DNA of 64,000 nucleotides from Acanthornis magna (Eukaryota > Chordata > Aves > Passeriformes > Acanthizidae): positions 13,469,501-13,533,500 of the forward strand of contig JAWUZG010000029.1 of assembly GCA_036785705.1 (NCBI GenBank). The letters are read 5' to 3'. The position numbers and the translations under genes were made by a program. Each line of letters starts with the position of its first letter. Positions within the stretch are counted from its first letter, which is position 1. This document shows, piece after piece, positions 37,578 through 49,992 of this stretch. Under the pieces are notes generated by a model that was given only the letters and a program-made list of their open reading frames with translations, was not told the origin of the DNA and ran no database searches.

Positions 37578-37967
37578 ATGAGAGTTGTGAAAGCCCTTTC
37601 ACAAAGTGATGGCTAATGATATGCACACATAGTTTCTGCAGAGCCATAACAAGCTGCTGGGTAGTAAGGATGCAGAGGGCTGTCATCAGGCATCCTGGGG
37701 TAAGAATGCAGAGGATTGCTGTCAGGGATCCTAGGGAAGGACACTAAGCAACACAAAAGAGACCATACTGTTGCTGTTGCACAGGGCAGGAGGGAAGTGT
37801 GAAATTCATATAAAAGTATATATTCTACTGTGTTCTTTATGCTGAATACCAGCTCAGAGACTCCCCTGCTACAGAGCATTCCAGGCAGCTGCCTGGTTTT
37901 CAGACACCTGAATAAAAGTCGATCTGACTGGAGTTTTGACTGCATCTCAGTGGTCCATCTCATGAGA
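37578..37967 (+). mobile_element. Short solo LTR, sense, candidate 6-bp target duplication
   Basis: The segment reads like a compact class II-type LTR. TATAAAAG is at 37809-37816, AATAAA at 37911-37916 (about 100 bases apart), followed by a U5 of the type 'gtcgatctgactggagttttgactgcatctcagtggtccatctca'. I recognise that as an avian ERV U5 pattern. The body begins near TGTGAAAGCCC (37586) and ends near 37962. The direct repeat ATGAGA flanks it (37578-37583 and 37962-37967), but the exact ends do not fall neatly on TG..CA, so borders are uncertain by 2-3 bases. The 141-codon minus-strand frame over 37613-38038 is an antisense artefact of this element. Confidence 0.65.
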
Positions 37968-38920
37968 TAAGTAGCACAAGAACCTGCAAGGGAGATAGGT
38001 GGAAAAAAAAAACATGGTGGCAGTTTGGAGTTTGTCACCTTGCATAGAAATTCTGTCTGTGTTTAAGAGCAACATATTGTTCTGACTAGGAAAACCAGTC
38101 TAAACCACAAGCGAAGATTTGCAAGAACAACTTAGTAGGAAAAACTGGGCAAGAAAAATGATCCAGCACAAAATACTGCTGGAACATTGCCACATTAAAA
38201 GGTCAAGTTCAGATAAGATATGAAGTACCTCAAGGCATGTAAAAAGCTGCAATTTGAGTGCATTTGAGTTCCTATGGTAAGATACTCTTTCTAAAACTGC
38301 AGTACTCAATTCCTTTGGATTATGTTAATTTACTGTGATTCCCAGTGGCTAAATCCTAGGACACCACAAGAGAATGGGATGCAAATGTCTTGGGGGGCAA
38401 GGTGAAGAAAGGAAGTAGCTCTCAAAACACAGCAGGCATTAATGTAAATAATTTATTAAAGCAGGCTGAGTATTTGGGCTCAGTGCATACCCATGACTGA
38501 ATGTGACTGACTGCTCTAGTCTACCAGGAGAGGGGCCTAGACAGTTTAAGAGATTAAACTTTCTCAGAGCTGGGAAGAGGTAGAAACTCTACCAAAGTCC
38601 AATGGCTCCTGAAGGACACAGAAACTGGTATTGGCAGTACTGCTTTGTCAAGACCCTGTTTCTCTCAGCTTCCATGTTCAGTTTCCTAAGATACAACACT
38701 TTGTCACGGGCCAGTTGTGTTTGTTCCTGACTCTGCTGCAGTCTACAGCAGTGTCAAAGAACAGCATGAGGTGGTGGAACCCAAAATTAACATCAGTCTG
38801 TTTCTAACACATTAATGCACTTTCGAACACAAGTGTATTAGTTCTATCTGCTAGCACAGAGGCTTCCAATTGTCTTCTCCCTTCCTGTGAGGAAGAAGCC
38901 TCCAAGGAACAATGCTCCCA
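37968..38920. other. Unassigned DNA
   Basis: No gene or repeat recognised. The first 70 bases after the LTR contain an A10 run and 'gtggcagtttggag', which does not match a tRNA primer-binding site closely enough to suggest a retained retroviral leader. Confidence 0.35.
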
Positions 38921-39057
38921 GAATCACAAAATATTCTGCATTGGAAGGAACCTACAAGGATCTTTCAGTCCAGCTCTTAAATGAATGGCCTACAAGGGGA
39001 TCAAACCCACAACTTTGGTGTTGTTAGCACCCTGTTCTAACCAATGGAGCCAATCAG
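38921..39057 (-). mobile_element. TguSINE1-like SINE (tRNA-Ile head, CR1 tail), antisense
   Basis: On the + strand the inverted CR1-like tail comes first (gaatcacaaaatattctgca, ttggaaggaacctacaagga). The reverse complement of a tRNA-Ile-like body follows: a B-box complement 'ggggatcaaaccc' at 38997-39009, the anticodon-arm region 'tttggtgttgttagcacc', and the D-arm/A-box complement 'ctaaccaatggagcc'. A tRNA head with a tail borrowed from CR1 is the design of TguSINE1, a passerine SINE mobilised by CR1 machinery. Several changes in the A box region suggest an inactive copy. The anticodon-loop region on the minus strand reads like the isoleucine-type source tRNA, but this is not a functional tRNA gene. 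Confidence 0.85.
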
Positions 39058-42000
39058 AGGTACCTCTTGATGCCCTTAAAAAAAAAGGAGGAAGCTGAAA
39101 CACATCACACACATTGTTGAATAATTTCTTTGTCTGTATGCCTCACGCCCTTACAAAATTCACGTCGACACAGTAATCTCTTACCCTGTGACTGTGTGAT
39201 ACAACCATCTCCTACCCTCCCACACCTGCAGTGAGGTGTCAGGAGTGCCAAAAAAATGCATATCCATCATGAATATGATTGACATGTTGATGAGTGATAA
39301 GATTAGTAAAATACTTTGGGTGTATTGTATCAGCACAAGGTGTTCCAGATTCAACTGAGCTTTCTGACATTCATCACTTCCCCTCAGCCCCTCTTTATTT
39401 TAATGGCAAGCAGCACTTCAGGAATGAGGTCTGCAAGACCACAAATTGCCATCCAGTTAATTATCAGTACTACCAAGTTCAATAACTGATATTACCAATC
39501 CACATGTGAAATTATTACAATTTTTATGCTGCTTTTTGATAGCTTTGGCTATGGTTGGGATATGGAACTTTGGGCTTAGAGAGAGGGATAAAGTTCCAGA
39601 ATGATTCCTTTCATTCCACTTGATGTACATCATTGCAGCTGATCAGTGACAGTCAAACCTGCACATAAACACTGAGCACTCAAGATATTTCACATGGCCA
39701 AGTTTACAGAGCTGCTGACATTGCAAGTGCCTGTAGTTAAAAGCCAGCCACAACATACAAGGTAGGGGAAATGAGTACGGCACAGCCTCTACAGACAATT
39801 TATAAGGTGGACAACTGAAAACCAGGAAAGCTACGGGAGACAGGGATTTTCCTTGATTCTTTGCAGGATTTATTAAATCTTTATCTTTATTATTTATTTA
39901 CACTCCAGATGCAGTTTCTGAATTCTATCAGGCAGTCACATCCCAGAATATCTCTCCTATTTTTAAACACAGCTGTGAATAGATACCTGAGTCAGCCTAA
40001 ACTGACTAAAAAGTGAATAAACACCCTACCATACAGTCAAAGAATTTCAGTGCTAATTGGTAGCCATACAGACTGCTGGAATAAGAGCTCCTTCAAATCC
40101 TTATGGATTGTATTATCTAGCCAGAAGTCTAATAATCCAAACATAAGAATAGATAGAACATGAATATCTATCTTATTCTATAAAAGGTTGTTTTAACTAT
40201 CAGAGTATGTAAGAGGACCAAAATTCTGAATTTCTGGTTGTGGGAAATTTCAAAAAAGATAAAAAAAGTTTTCATTTATGTGAATGCATAAAATGGCATT
40301 CTGAACAGAAACACAGTTCTGAACAGAAAACTGTGCTGATCTTTCAGAACCTCCAATTATTTCTTCCAAATTTGGCAGGATTCACATTATTTCACAACAA
40401 ATAAGTAGTACTGTATAATTACATATTACTATTACTGATGCCAGTACATGGATGTTCCATTATTTTCACATTCTCTAGGGCAATTTGTAATTAGTACTGT
40501 TTGGAGAATCTCAATTTTTTCCCTATTAAATGGCTTGACACAGAAGCATGTAAAATAATATTCCCATATCTGTAGCAGCAGACAATACATTAAGAACAAA
40601 ACAAAACAAAAAGTTAACATTTCAGAAGTTTGTCAGTTTTTGTTTGGGAAGTTTCATGGGGTTTTCTTCTCTAATATATTATTAACACACGCAAAATTTT
40701 GTCAGGAAAATTAATATCAACAAAACAAACATTTGCTTAGACAAGGCTGATACCTAAATAAATCCAACAGTTGTATACACCAGTCAGCAAGGAAAGAAGA
40801 GACGCAAGCACAGTGAACACAAGTGAGACCTCTCAGCAGATGCTAATAACCACTGGGCGGAATTCTCAGGCACTTTACAGATCAGGGGGAAGATACCAGC
40901 TCCACATGCATGTTCCAAGATCTCCCCTCCTTCCCGTAACCACTTGTGCAGCCAGACTCTTCTCCAAAATACTAAAGGAAGATAAATTCCGAAACTATAT
41001 GCCACTAAATGTGTTCCTAGTTATATGCAAGCTACCACCTACTCAATTTGTTTAAAAGCACATTCACAAGAGCACACAGGGCTGGGTAAATGACCATCAA
41101 TGCTCAGGTACAACTTCTATTGATGTTAAAGGTTCAAGCAGCAAAGGGAAAAAAGCTCAGAGCTTAGATCTTTAGCCTAAGTCCTTACTTGATTTGTACA
41201 ACACGGGCTCAGCACAAACCAAAATCCCACCTCTCCCTGGACGCTGCTCTGCAAATGAAGCACAAAAACCAGAGGCAGTTAATGAATATGATGCATTATT
41301 TTTTGTCTAGAATCAGCACAATATTGTTTGGCACAGGTGCACATTAACAATGATGAATCTGAAAAGTTCACATTGATTAATGACTCTGATTTTCACATTC
41401 ACCACCTCAAACAAAGGGAAGGTGGATGACGATGTTGGAAATATTTCTCCCTTCACCCTCTGGATATTTTGTGCTGCTTTTTCCTGGGTTTTTTTGTTTT
41501 TGTTTTTGTTTTTTTTTTTTTTTTAAGGAAACCAATAAACAACAAAACCCTGTTTCTCAGCATCTATTTTTAGCTGAAATGTTTTGGGGCTTAAAAGAGG
41601 AATCGGATTATCTTAAAACATAGCTCCAAGGAAGGCAGAGAGGAATTAGGAAAGCTTCTGCAACAGTCAAGTAGCTGTTGAAAGAAAACCACTTCCTTAT
41701 CTAGTGGAGATGTGTAGACACAATTATTGCCAACAGCCTTAATATTCTTCACAGAAGTAGACATTTTTCAGGTCTCGGGACAAGAGTATGAGGAGTAGGT
41801 GATAAGCATTTATACTGGAACACATTCTCAGACGCTGAAGATTTACATGGAGCCCTTAAAGTGCTTGGTTTCAAGGGAACTCCACATCAGACCTGATCCA
41901 CCATCAGTTCACCAGACCCATCACCTAAGTGATATCAAGTAAGTTCAAAATTGTAACATGTTCTATCACAGTTTCCACAAAATACAGTTTTCAGTATGTA

Positions 42001-44007
42001 AGCTAATAATTTTGAAACTCTTGTCAAAACTTAGACCTGCAAATCCATGGCCTACATTACACAGATGAGTGCAGAAATCAGACCTTTCCAATCAACCGTT
42101 TCTAAATTCAAGGTGATCTACATCCATACTGTCATCTTCTATATAATGAAGAAACATTTCCGTCCTGCATAGAATAAAACACAATGGCTCCTCAACTACC
42201 ACTCTCAAGTTCAAAATAAACAATCCACTGGAGTAAAACAAACGTGACTTAAATAAAAATACAGATGGAAAGCATGCTTGCCTGCTTAACATTACCAGCA
42301 GTAACTAAGTATCCTTAAATAAATAAATGCAGTTTTCTCATACTTTGTGCCATCAAAGTCAGCCAGTAGCCATCAATTCAACCACAGGAAGCTGATGAAT
42401 CTGACAGTACCATTTTTATTAGCAAAGTTACTTAGCTACCAGTACCAGAGCATCCTTGCTGTTGAATCACACCAGGTCCAACTAGACGTTTTGGAGCGGG
42501 ATGTATTTTGATTTCCACCATCAGCAAAAGGGAAAGAGCTAGACACAACTAAATGATTACACAAAATTGCAGGAGGAATTGCATGATATATATGACAAGA
42601 TATAGACAGTATCACCCAGACGTTCCATATACTTCCCTCTAATTAGCTTCCTTGGAGCAGATTGCTTTCAATAGGCTCAAGAAAATTGATTCACTGGAGA
42701 CACTCTGGGTTCAGTTATTAACCTTTTAGCCCTTAAACAAGGAAAGGTCTTTAAAGCATACATTAACAAGTATACTTGCCAATAGAAATCAAGGTGTGAA
42801 TTTTATTTATTTACTTTTAAGTAACAAAGTAACTCCAAAAAAATTACATATTTTGTCACTGATTAACAAAGTCAGTTATAAGCTACCTGAATAAGCCTGG
42901 AGCAGAGATATCAAGCTTTAATGTGCTGCAGCAGTTCCTAAATTTGGATTAAATTGACAATACTATTAAACAAGTGCAAGATTTACCCCCAGGCCCCAGG
43001 GATATTGCTGGCCAGCATTTGGCGGGGGAGGGAGGTAGGAGAGACAGGCATCCCATGCCCGTGCCAGCTGATGTGATTAGGGCTGGTCAGCCTGACCATT
43101 CCTGCAGAGGCTGCATCTGTTCCCGAGAGCAGTTGCGTTAACACATGGAGTCATATTCCTGCTTACCAACTCCAAGCTCCTTTCTAGCTGAGGTGAGAGC
43201 CAAGTCCTGATAATTCTCAAGCATCTCCTGTTGCCTCAAATGACACCAGAAACGGGAAGAATATGCCTGTTCCAGAGATCAGAGGACTGAGATCATCAGA
43301 TAGAGCCATGTACACCAATTTAATAAATTGTTTTAACAGTTGCAGAGCTGTGTTACTATTTTCCTTTGGAATCAACTTTTACGTTATAACACAGGAAAAA
43401 AGCAAATGGGAAACTAAAAGCTTCTGTTGACTCAGACGCATTAAGGATGTTTTAAATTTCCCTTTAGGAAACTCTGATCTTCGTACTAGTATCAGTTCAA
43501 AATAAAGGTATAAAAACAAAGTTATCAAAAGAATCAAAACATTTCTAAAATAAAATTTTAATCTTAATACAGGGAACTATACATAAGATAAATTTAAGTT
43601 ACATTAAGAAAACAACTACCTAATGCTGCAAAGATTGACTTTGTTCTATACTTCGCAGTTTTCCTCCAATTCAATTAAATTGGCTTTTTTTTTTTTTTTA
43701 ATGTTAGAATATCATAGCCTTTTTAGTCTCCCAAGGTCCACACAGGGTATAATGAACTATTAAAATCAATATTATGGTCTTCTATTACTCAGCTAATAAC
43801 AGGCACAAGCAATTATCTAAGGTAAGGCATGTAGCTCATAAAGGGGAAAGTAAAACCCCATCTCTGATTAGATGCTAACAAGCTGGGGGAAAAAAAACCC
43901 AAAACACACCAACAAAAATAAAGCAAATCCCCCCAACACCATCCAAATAAAAATAAAATATTTTTTAAAAAAACAAACAACAACATCAAAAAGAGAGCAC
44001 TTTAGTC
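39058..44007. other. Unassigned DNA; T-rich tract and possible conserved block
   Basis: No gene. A T-rich tract lies at 41489-41524. The stretch 41281-41400 has clustered E-box (CAGGTG), SOX-like (ATTGTTT, ACAATG) and ATTAAT motifs and no repeat resemblance. A GC-richer patch is at 43000-43250. A-rich low complexity precedes the LTR at 43888-43990. Confidence 0.4.
41489..41524. repeat. T-rich (TTTTTG)n tract
   Basis: A run of T interrupted by G at 6-base spacing, then T16. Simple sequence only. Confidence 0.95.
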
Positions 44008-44572
44008 TGTATGATGGTTTTGACTGGGGTAGAGGTAACTTTGTCCACAGTAGATAGTATGGGGCCAAGTTTGCATTGCTTTTGGGCTGGAAACAGTGCT
44101 CATAACACAAGAATCATTTTGTTATTGAGGACCAGGGCTTACACAAGGTCAATGACTTTTCTGCTTCTCACGCAGCTCTGCCACTGAGTGGGCTGGGGGA
44201 TACACAAGGAGTTGGGAGGGGACACAGCCAGGACAGCTGACCCCAGCTGGCATCATGCTCAGTGTATAAAGCTGGGGGGAAAGAAGGAACCGGGAGACAT
44301 ATTTGGAGTGATGGCATTTGTCTTCCCAAGTAGCATGTGATGGAGCCCTTCTTTCCTGAGGATGGCTGAACAGCCGCCTGCCCATGGGAAGTGGTGAATG
44401 GATCCCTTGTTTTACATTGTTTGTACACATAGCTTTTTCTTTACCTGTTGAACTGCCTTTATCTCAAGGAGTTTTCTTACTTTACTCTTTTAATTCTGCC
44501 CCCCATCCTACCAGAGTAAAAGAGCAAGCACCTGTGTGGGGCTGAGGTGGCAGCTGGGGTTAAACCAGGACA
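44008..44572 (+). mobile_element. ERVL-type solo LTR, sense
   Basis: The same family as the LTRs at 10.8 and 49.4 kb. It begins 'tgtatgatggttttgactgg', contains 'gacacagccaggacagctgaccccag' (about 44220-44246), TATAAA at 44265-44270, 'tgatggcatttgtcttccca' and 'gatggctgaacagccgcctgcc', and ends 'ggcagctggggttaaaccaggaca'. Length is about 565 bp. The DNA to the left is A-rich and has no polypurine tract or pol, and nothing retroviral follows, so it is a solo LTR. I could not find a matching 5-bp target duplication. Confidence 0.85.
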
Positions 44573-47500
44573 CTGTTGCTAACAGAAAAAATGCCATTAT
44601 CTATGTTATTTACACATAGAAAGATGAAAGAGATTTGGAAGGGGTATACCTCTACTACTTTTTCCATTGGACATTTATTCACAGCTCTTAATGCTTTTAT
44701 AGCTGTGTGGTAAAAGAATTCACCTCAACAATCCAACAGGAAACTAACCCAACATATGCAATGACAATATTTCTTCTGACTTGGTGTGTTCAGTTGGCTT
44801 ATGACAATTGTCATGCAAAAGCTAGAACTGTTCCAAGGAATACCCCAAGACCACAACAGCCCAGAGTAGGGCCCAAGGACAGAGTAGAAAAGGATTAAAA
44901 AAGGAATAGTCTGCCCCACTTCAGTGGCTTCAACCCACCACATCATCTCAGCTAAATTGTCTTATCACTCCTGCAATTTCATGTACAGCAAGCACAGAGG
45001 AAAAAGGTCGTCTTCATCTCAAAAAGACTTTATGCTGTAGGAAAGCACAAAAAGTATTGAGCAGTCCAACAACCAGCCCAGACACTACAGGGACCAGAAA
45101 ACAAAATGTGACAAGAGACCCACTACAGAAAGTCCCATTGTGAAGATCAAGACAACCCCGTAATTCCTGTCAATAGTTGTCCTCCAGATCTGATACCATT
45201 GCATGATAACACAGAGGAAGAGAATTAAGAAAAAGATTTCAACTTGGTAATTGAGATATTTGTCTAATGGAAATCCATACACATCCTATAATAAAGTTTC
45301 AGTACTTACTTAGGTGCCATGCTCTCATCATAGTTTGTGGGATTATGTGAACCCATTCTTAATGCATAAGGAAATAGCTCACCTTGACATATGAGTAAGA
45401 AGGTACCACACAATAGCAGAAGCAAGAGACAAAATAGGTGAGTCATTTACAAGCAATTTAAATGGATTAGGAGCTCTAGACTACTTCTCTCATGTAATCA
45501 CCAAAACAGACCTCTCAATCAAGAGCTGTGACATGAGTCACAATAAGCATATAATCTGAAAGGCAAGGAGAGGGGGTTGCAGCAAAACAATCTTTCAAAG
45601 CAGCATTGATCTTGCCAGCTCTGGAAAGGATGTAGATGTGCAGCTTCAAGCAGGAAAGGAGAATGCAGTTCATCTAGTTTCTATATTGGAATTCTTTTCA
45701 ATCCATTAATTACATTATCTTGATCATTTTTCCAAACATATTGGTGAGGGGTGGTGGAGAAAAGACTCCTGATAATTAACAGCTCGTTAACAGTAAAGTA
45801 ATATGCAGTAACAGGTACTAAAGATGAAAGATTCCTTGGGAAGGAGAAATAAAGAAGGTTTATGTCTTGTTTGGGAAGTGGTAGGTACGGTTTGATTTGG
45901 GCTTTTTTTTTTAATTTCTTGTTTTAGAGTTCCAGCTTTGATGTTTTTAAGAAAGTTTGCTTCCTTCAGACAGCAAATTGCCTACTAGAAGCACCACCTT
46001 TGTACTCCAGCCTGATTTGTCAAGCAGAATGCATCCACATTTCAGTAAACATAAGAAGATAGATTCTTTAATAATCTATCCAAAGCACAGGTTTAGAAAA
46101 GCAAAAAGCCTTGAAGTCACTTTTACAGGCAGAAAGTTCTAGCTACACAGAAATAAGTAAATTTTTAAAAAATCTTCATTAACTCAGAGTATGACATTAA
46201 TACACTTGATATTTGTCATATCTTGTGCATTCCCACACTCAACAGTTCTTTCCCAGTAATCTAGAGAAATTATAAAAGTAGGTAAATTGACGTTATAATA
46301 AGATAGTTATCTTTCCTGACTTCTAGTCGCTTCTGAAACTTTCATTGCATGTTAATATGAGCTTTCAGTTTAATATTGTGTAAGTGTCCATGAACACTGT
46401 CATGAACAAAACACTATCACCTAAGAGATGTCAAAGACCGTGATCCAAGCCGTGGCAGAGCACCCTCTCAAGACAGGTGGAACTTCAAATACATGAAAAG
46501 CATTTAGGTCTCTGATCCATACGTGTCTATGGCAGTGAAATACACTGGAGCAGTGAGCTATGGCTGTAGGGAAGGCTGCCACCCTGCCTACATAGTCAGC
46601 AAGAGGGAATGTATTCTCAATTCTCCCACTTCAGTGCAAAATCTGACGGCTTGCTTTACACTTCTGAGGGGTTGGAGCAGGCCTGCCAGACTCTGTGCTG
46701 AACAGCCTGAGGCGCACAGACACATTCTGTTTCCCTGACTCTCCTCACGGGAAGGATGGACACCTGGGAGAAGTAACTTAACTGCTACAGCTCATCTGTC
46801 AACACCTTGGTGGAAAGACATGCACAATTACTCTACTCTGAAATGGGGATGGGGTTAAGAGAATATGATGCAACTTTAGTAGGAAGATTTTTTTAGTTAT
46901 CCAACTTGACTGTTACTATACCCAAATAAAAAAATAAATTATATTTAAGAGTGAAAAATGATTAGGGGAAAAGCAGAGTTTTGAGTAGCTTACTACTAGG
47001 CCAGATATTACAGAAAATATTACAGCAGAATTTAACCTGCCTTTAAAAAATTAATAACATTTGTTTTCAAAAACATACCTTTCCAAATTTAAGTAAGGTT
47101 GTCATGTTGCAGCCAGCTCAGGAACAATAGTGACTCAGTCCTCCTCAACCTAGGGGGCTGACAAACCCTGAAACATGGCAAAAACTTTACTTAAAATCTG
47201 GCCAGCAATAGGAAGTTACATGTCCCTCTATGCAGGCTAGCCAGTGTTGAACATTGCTGTATGGCAGTTGTGATGACTCCTAAAAAAAATCCACCTAGAA
47301 GAAGAACATGACAGGTTTGAACACAATGGAAGTGGAAAAAAACATGTATCAAGCACCACAAAGCACATTACTAGAAATGAAAACTTTCTCCTTAGGGGAC
47401 CACTACTTGGCAAACCCTCAGGATCCTTGCAAAACCCAGGATATCTTTTTCCAGCACTGACTGTCAGTTTGGAGAAGCTACAGCATATATATCAATTTAT

Positions 47501-49350
47501 ATTGATTTCTTTTTCATTTGGCCCAAAAGCTCCTTCTGCATGGACATTACAATGCTCTAGGCCAAACTTCAATCCAGGAAAACCCCATCCCTATAGATAT
47601 CTTAAGTGAAACACAAAGTGCTCAGACTGCTTGCAGGCTGCAGCATACGAAGTTAAATATGAAATATCTTCACAGAAATTAATAAGGGAATTTGAGCCAT
47701 TCCTCCTGCTCTCACAGTACTGTAGGAACCAGGAGCAAAATTTGGTGGAAAACTGGTGGAACGAGGAAGCTGGCAGATTATGTGGCACACACGCCAGGGT
47801 CCCTCGTTCCAGTGGGGCACAGGTTTACAAGGCCTCTTCTCGAGCACCTGAGCAGTGCTTTGGGAATAAAACAGTGCTACTGCCCCGTTATGTGTCATTT
47901 CTTCAGAGAGTGGTACGGCAAGGAAATGCAATCCTCCTTCCCACTTTAATTTTCTTAGCACAGATTAACTTTGCAGGTAAAGTTTTTCATTAAAATCCCG
48001 TGGCTCAATTTCCTGCATCTACACATGCTTTTACCTTATTTCCAGGAAGTGAGTGAAATCCAGTTCAGCCTTTTCTTATTAATTTAGACTCAAACACTAA
48101 ACAAAACTAGTAAAAAGCATCATTTAGGATGAGCCTGATGAAAGCATCAGTGAACTGCCTGGCTGCCATACGTGAAATTCAGGCTTGATCCAGAAATGAA
48201 ACAACTATTCATTGAACTAGGTAAAATTAATTAGGTTGTTAGATGATGTCCCTATTTTTTCAAGAGCAATTCATTGAACTGTACTACTGCTATAGGCTTT
48301 TTTGCCCAATCTGTTAACTAAGATCCAGAAACCAACTCTTGATTGTTTCTGACTGAAATTTCTGGCAGGCAGGAAGTGACAAAATACGAGGTGATTAATT
48401 CCAGCAAAAGTAGGAAGATATAAGTTTTTGTAGGGAAAAGACAAGTTCTGAGGTAAGAAAAAACTGACAGCTTAAATATAAGATCTTTCAAGATGGCATC
48501 CAAGAACCACCAAGGCCTAGAAAGCCTTTGTAAACTGCAGTAGATTGGACGATACATAACACGTTCAGCCATGAAGAAGCATCTCTTTACAAATGTAAAT
48601 AGGGCTCTTTCCTTCAAGGGCAAATACAAAACAGAAAATAAGCATGTCTGTGTAAGAGTTGGACTCATCTTCCAAACTATCCCATTTGACTTCTGTCATA
48701 TGAAATAACTTCCAGTTCTTTTAGTGGCAATCAATACTGCCTGTTTCAATTAATCTGAAGATAAATCAAATTAGAAACAGTGTCACTGGTGTAATGACTG
48801 ACAACTGATCACTTCAATATTCCGCTGATCCTCCACAGTGGAAATTAGATGCAAAAAAGCCAAATGTTTCTTCATTCTTGTGTGCTTTGGCTTAGGGTTT
48901 TTTTGCTTGTTTTTTTACCTCTACTCAAGAGAAACTTTCTCTGAAATTAATTTTTTGAATGGAATTCTATTCATTATCTAAGAACAATCATTTAAATGTC
49001 ATTCACAAGAACCAGAATAATGTCACATACAACTAGATGAAATGAAAACATTTGAAATCCAAACACTTCAGGAAATACACTAAAGAAAAAGCAATTCCTA
49101 GCCAAACCTCAAATTTTATTAAAGGCATAAACATAGAGAGGTGCAGAGTATCAAATATTGCATCTTCACGAGGTCATTTATCACATAGCACTTCAAATGA
49201 CATAATAAATGACAACTGAGATTGAAAAAGGAGGTGCGTCCTTAAAAGTTTATCCTGTCTTGTTAGAGTTTATCTCTAGGGAGTTCAAGATGGTAGGAGT
49301 AGAGGATATCTCTGAAAATTTTTCAAAACAGAAGACATTAAGTTCTTTTT
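44573..49350. other. Unassigned DNA, no gene recognised
   Basis: No named element. The open frame 47631-47993 (+, 120 codons) overlaps frames in other phases over the same GC-richer patch (47700-47950), and I see no domain. I read it as chance rather than an exon. Confidence 0.4.
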
Positions 49351-49402
49351 GTATCATTATTTTGTATCATTATCATTATTATCATTATTTTGTACATTAT
49401 TA
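49351..49402. repeat. (CATT)n/(ATT)n microsatellite next to an LTR
   Basis: Imperfect repeats of tcattattttgta and atcatt units directly left of the LTR end. This may be the reason a target duplication cannot be read on that side. Confidence 0.85.
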
Positions 49403-49406
49403 ACGC

Positions 49407-49992
49407 TGTTGCGTTTTAACCCCAGCCAACAACCAAGTCCCACACAGCCACTCACTCACTCCCCCACCAGCGGGACTGGGGAGAGAATCAGAAAGGTCAA
49501 AGGTAGAAAACTCATGGATTGAGATAAAGACAATTTAATAGGGAAAGAAAAAGCCATGCACACAAGCAAAGCAAAACAAGGAATTGATTCACTGCTTCCC
49601 ATGGCCAGGCAGGTGTTCAGCCATCTCCAGGAGAGCAGGGCCCCATCACATTGACTTGGGAAGACAAACACCATCCCTCCAAACATCCCCCCTTCCTCCT
49701 TCTTCCTCCCATGTTATATACAGAGCATGGTGTCATGTGGTCTGCAAGGTCCCTTTGGTCAGTTTGGGTCACCTGTCCTGGCTGTGTCTCCTCCCAGTTT
49801 TTTATGCACCCCCAGCTTCCTGGCCAGTGTGGCAGCAGGAAGAGCAGAAAAGGTCTTGGCTTTGTGCAAGCCCGGCTCAGCAATAACAAAAACATCTCTG
49901 TATTATCAACCCTTCAGCAGAAATCCAAAACACAGGCCCTCACTAGCTACTGTGAAGAAAATTAATTCTACTCCAGCCAGAACCAGCATACA
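49407..49992 (-). mobile_element. ERVL-type solo LTR, antisense
   Basis: On the + strand it reads 'tgttgcgttttaaccccagcc' at its left and 'ctccagccagaaccagcataca' at its right, the reverse complement of the family at 44.0 kb. Sense markers on the - strand are a TATATAA box at 49714-49720 and an ATTAAA poly(A) signal variant at 49534-49539. The block 'cactgcttcccatggccaggcaggtgttcagccatctcc' is intact. Of the three ERVL-type LTRs here this one preserves the family pattern best. The right border is 49988-49992. No clean target duplication is visible. No internal retroviral sequence flanks it. Confidence 0.88.
49714..49720 (-). promoter_or_regulatory. TATA box of the antisense ERVL-type LTR
   Basis: TATATAA on the minus strand, in the same relative place as the TATA boxes of the two sister LTRs. 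Transcription would run leftwards from about 49690. Confidence 0.55.

Noticed and set aside
37613..38038. 141-codon minus-strand open frame
   Set aside because: It lies antisense across an LTR with its own TATA and AATAAA, and has no recognisable domain.
38990..39057. tRNA-Ile-like sequence as a real tRNA gene
   Set aside because: It is the head of a SINE, with a CR1 tail attached and mutations in the stem and A-box regions.
47631..47993. 120-codon + strand frame overlapped by other open phases
   Set aside because: Several phases are open over the same GC-richer patch; none shows a domain or codon bias.
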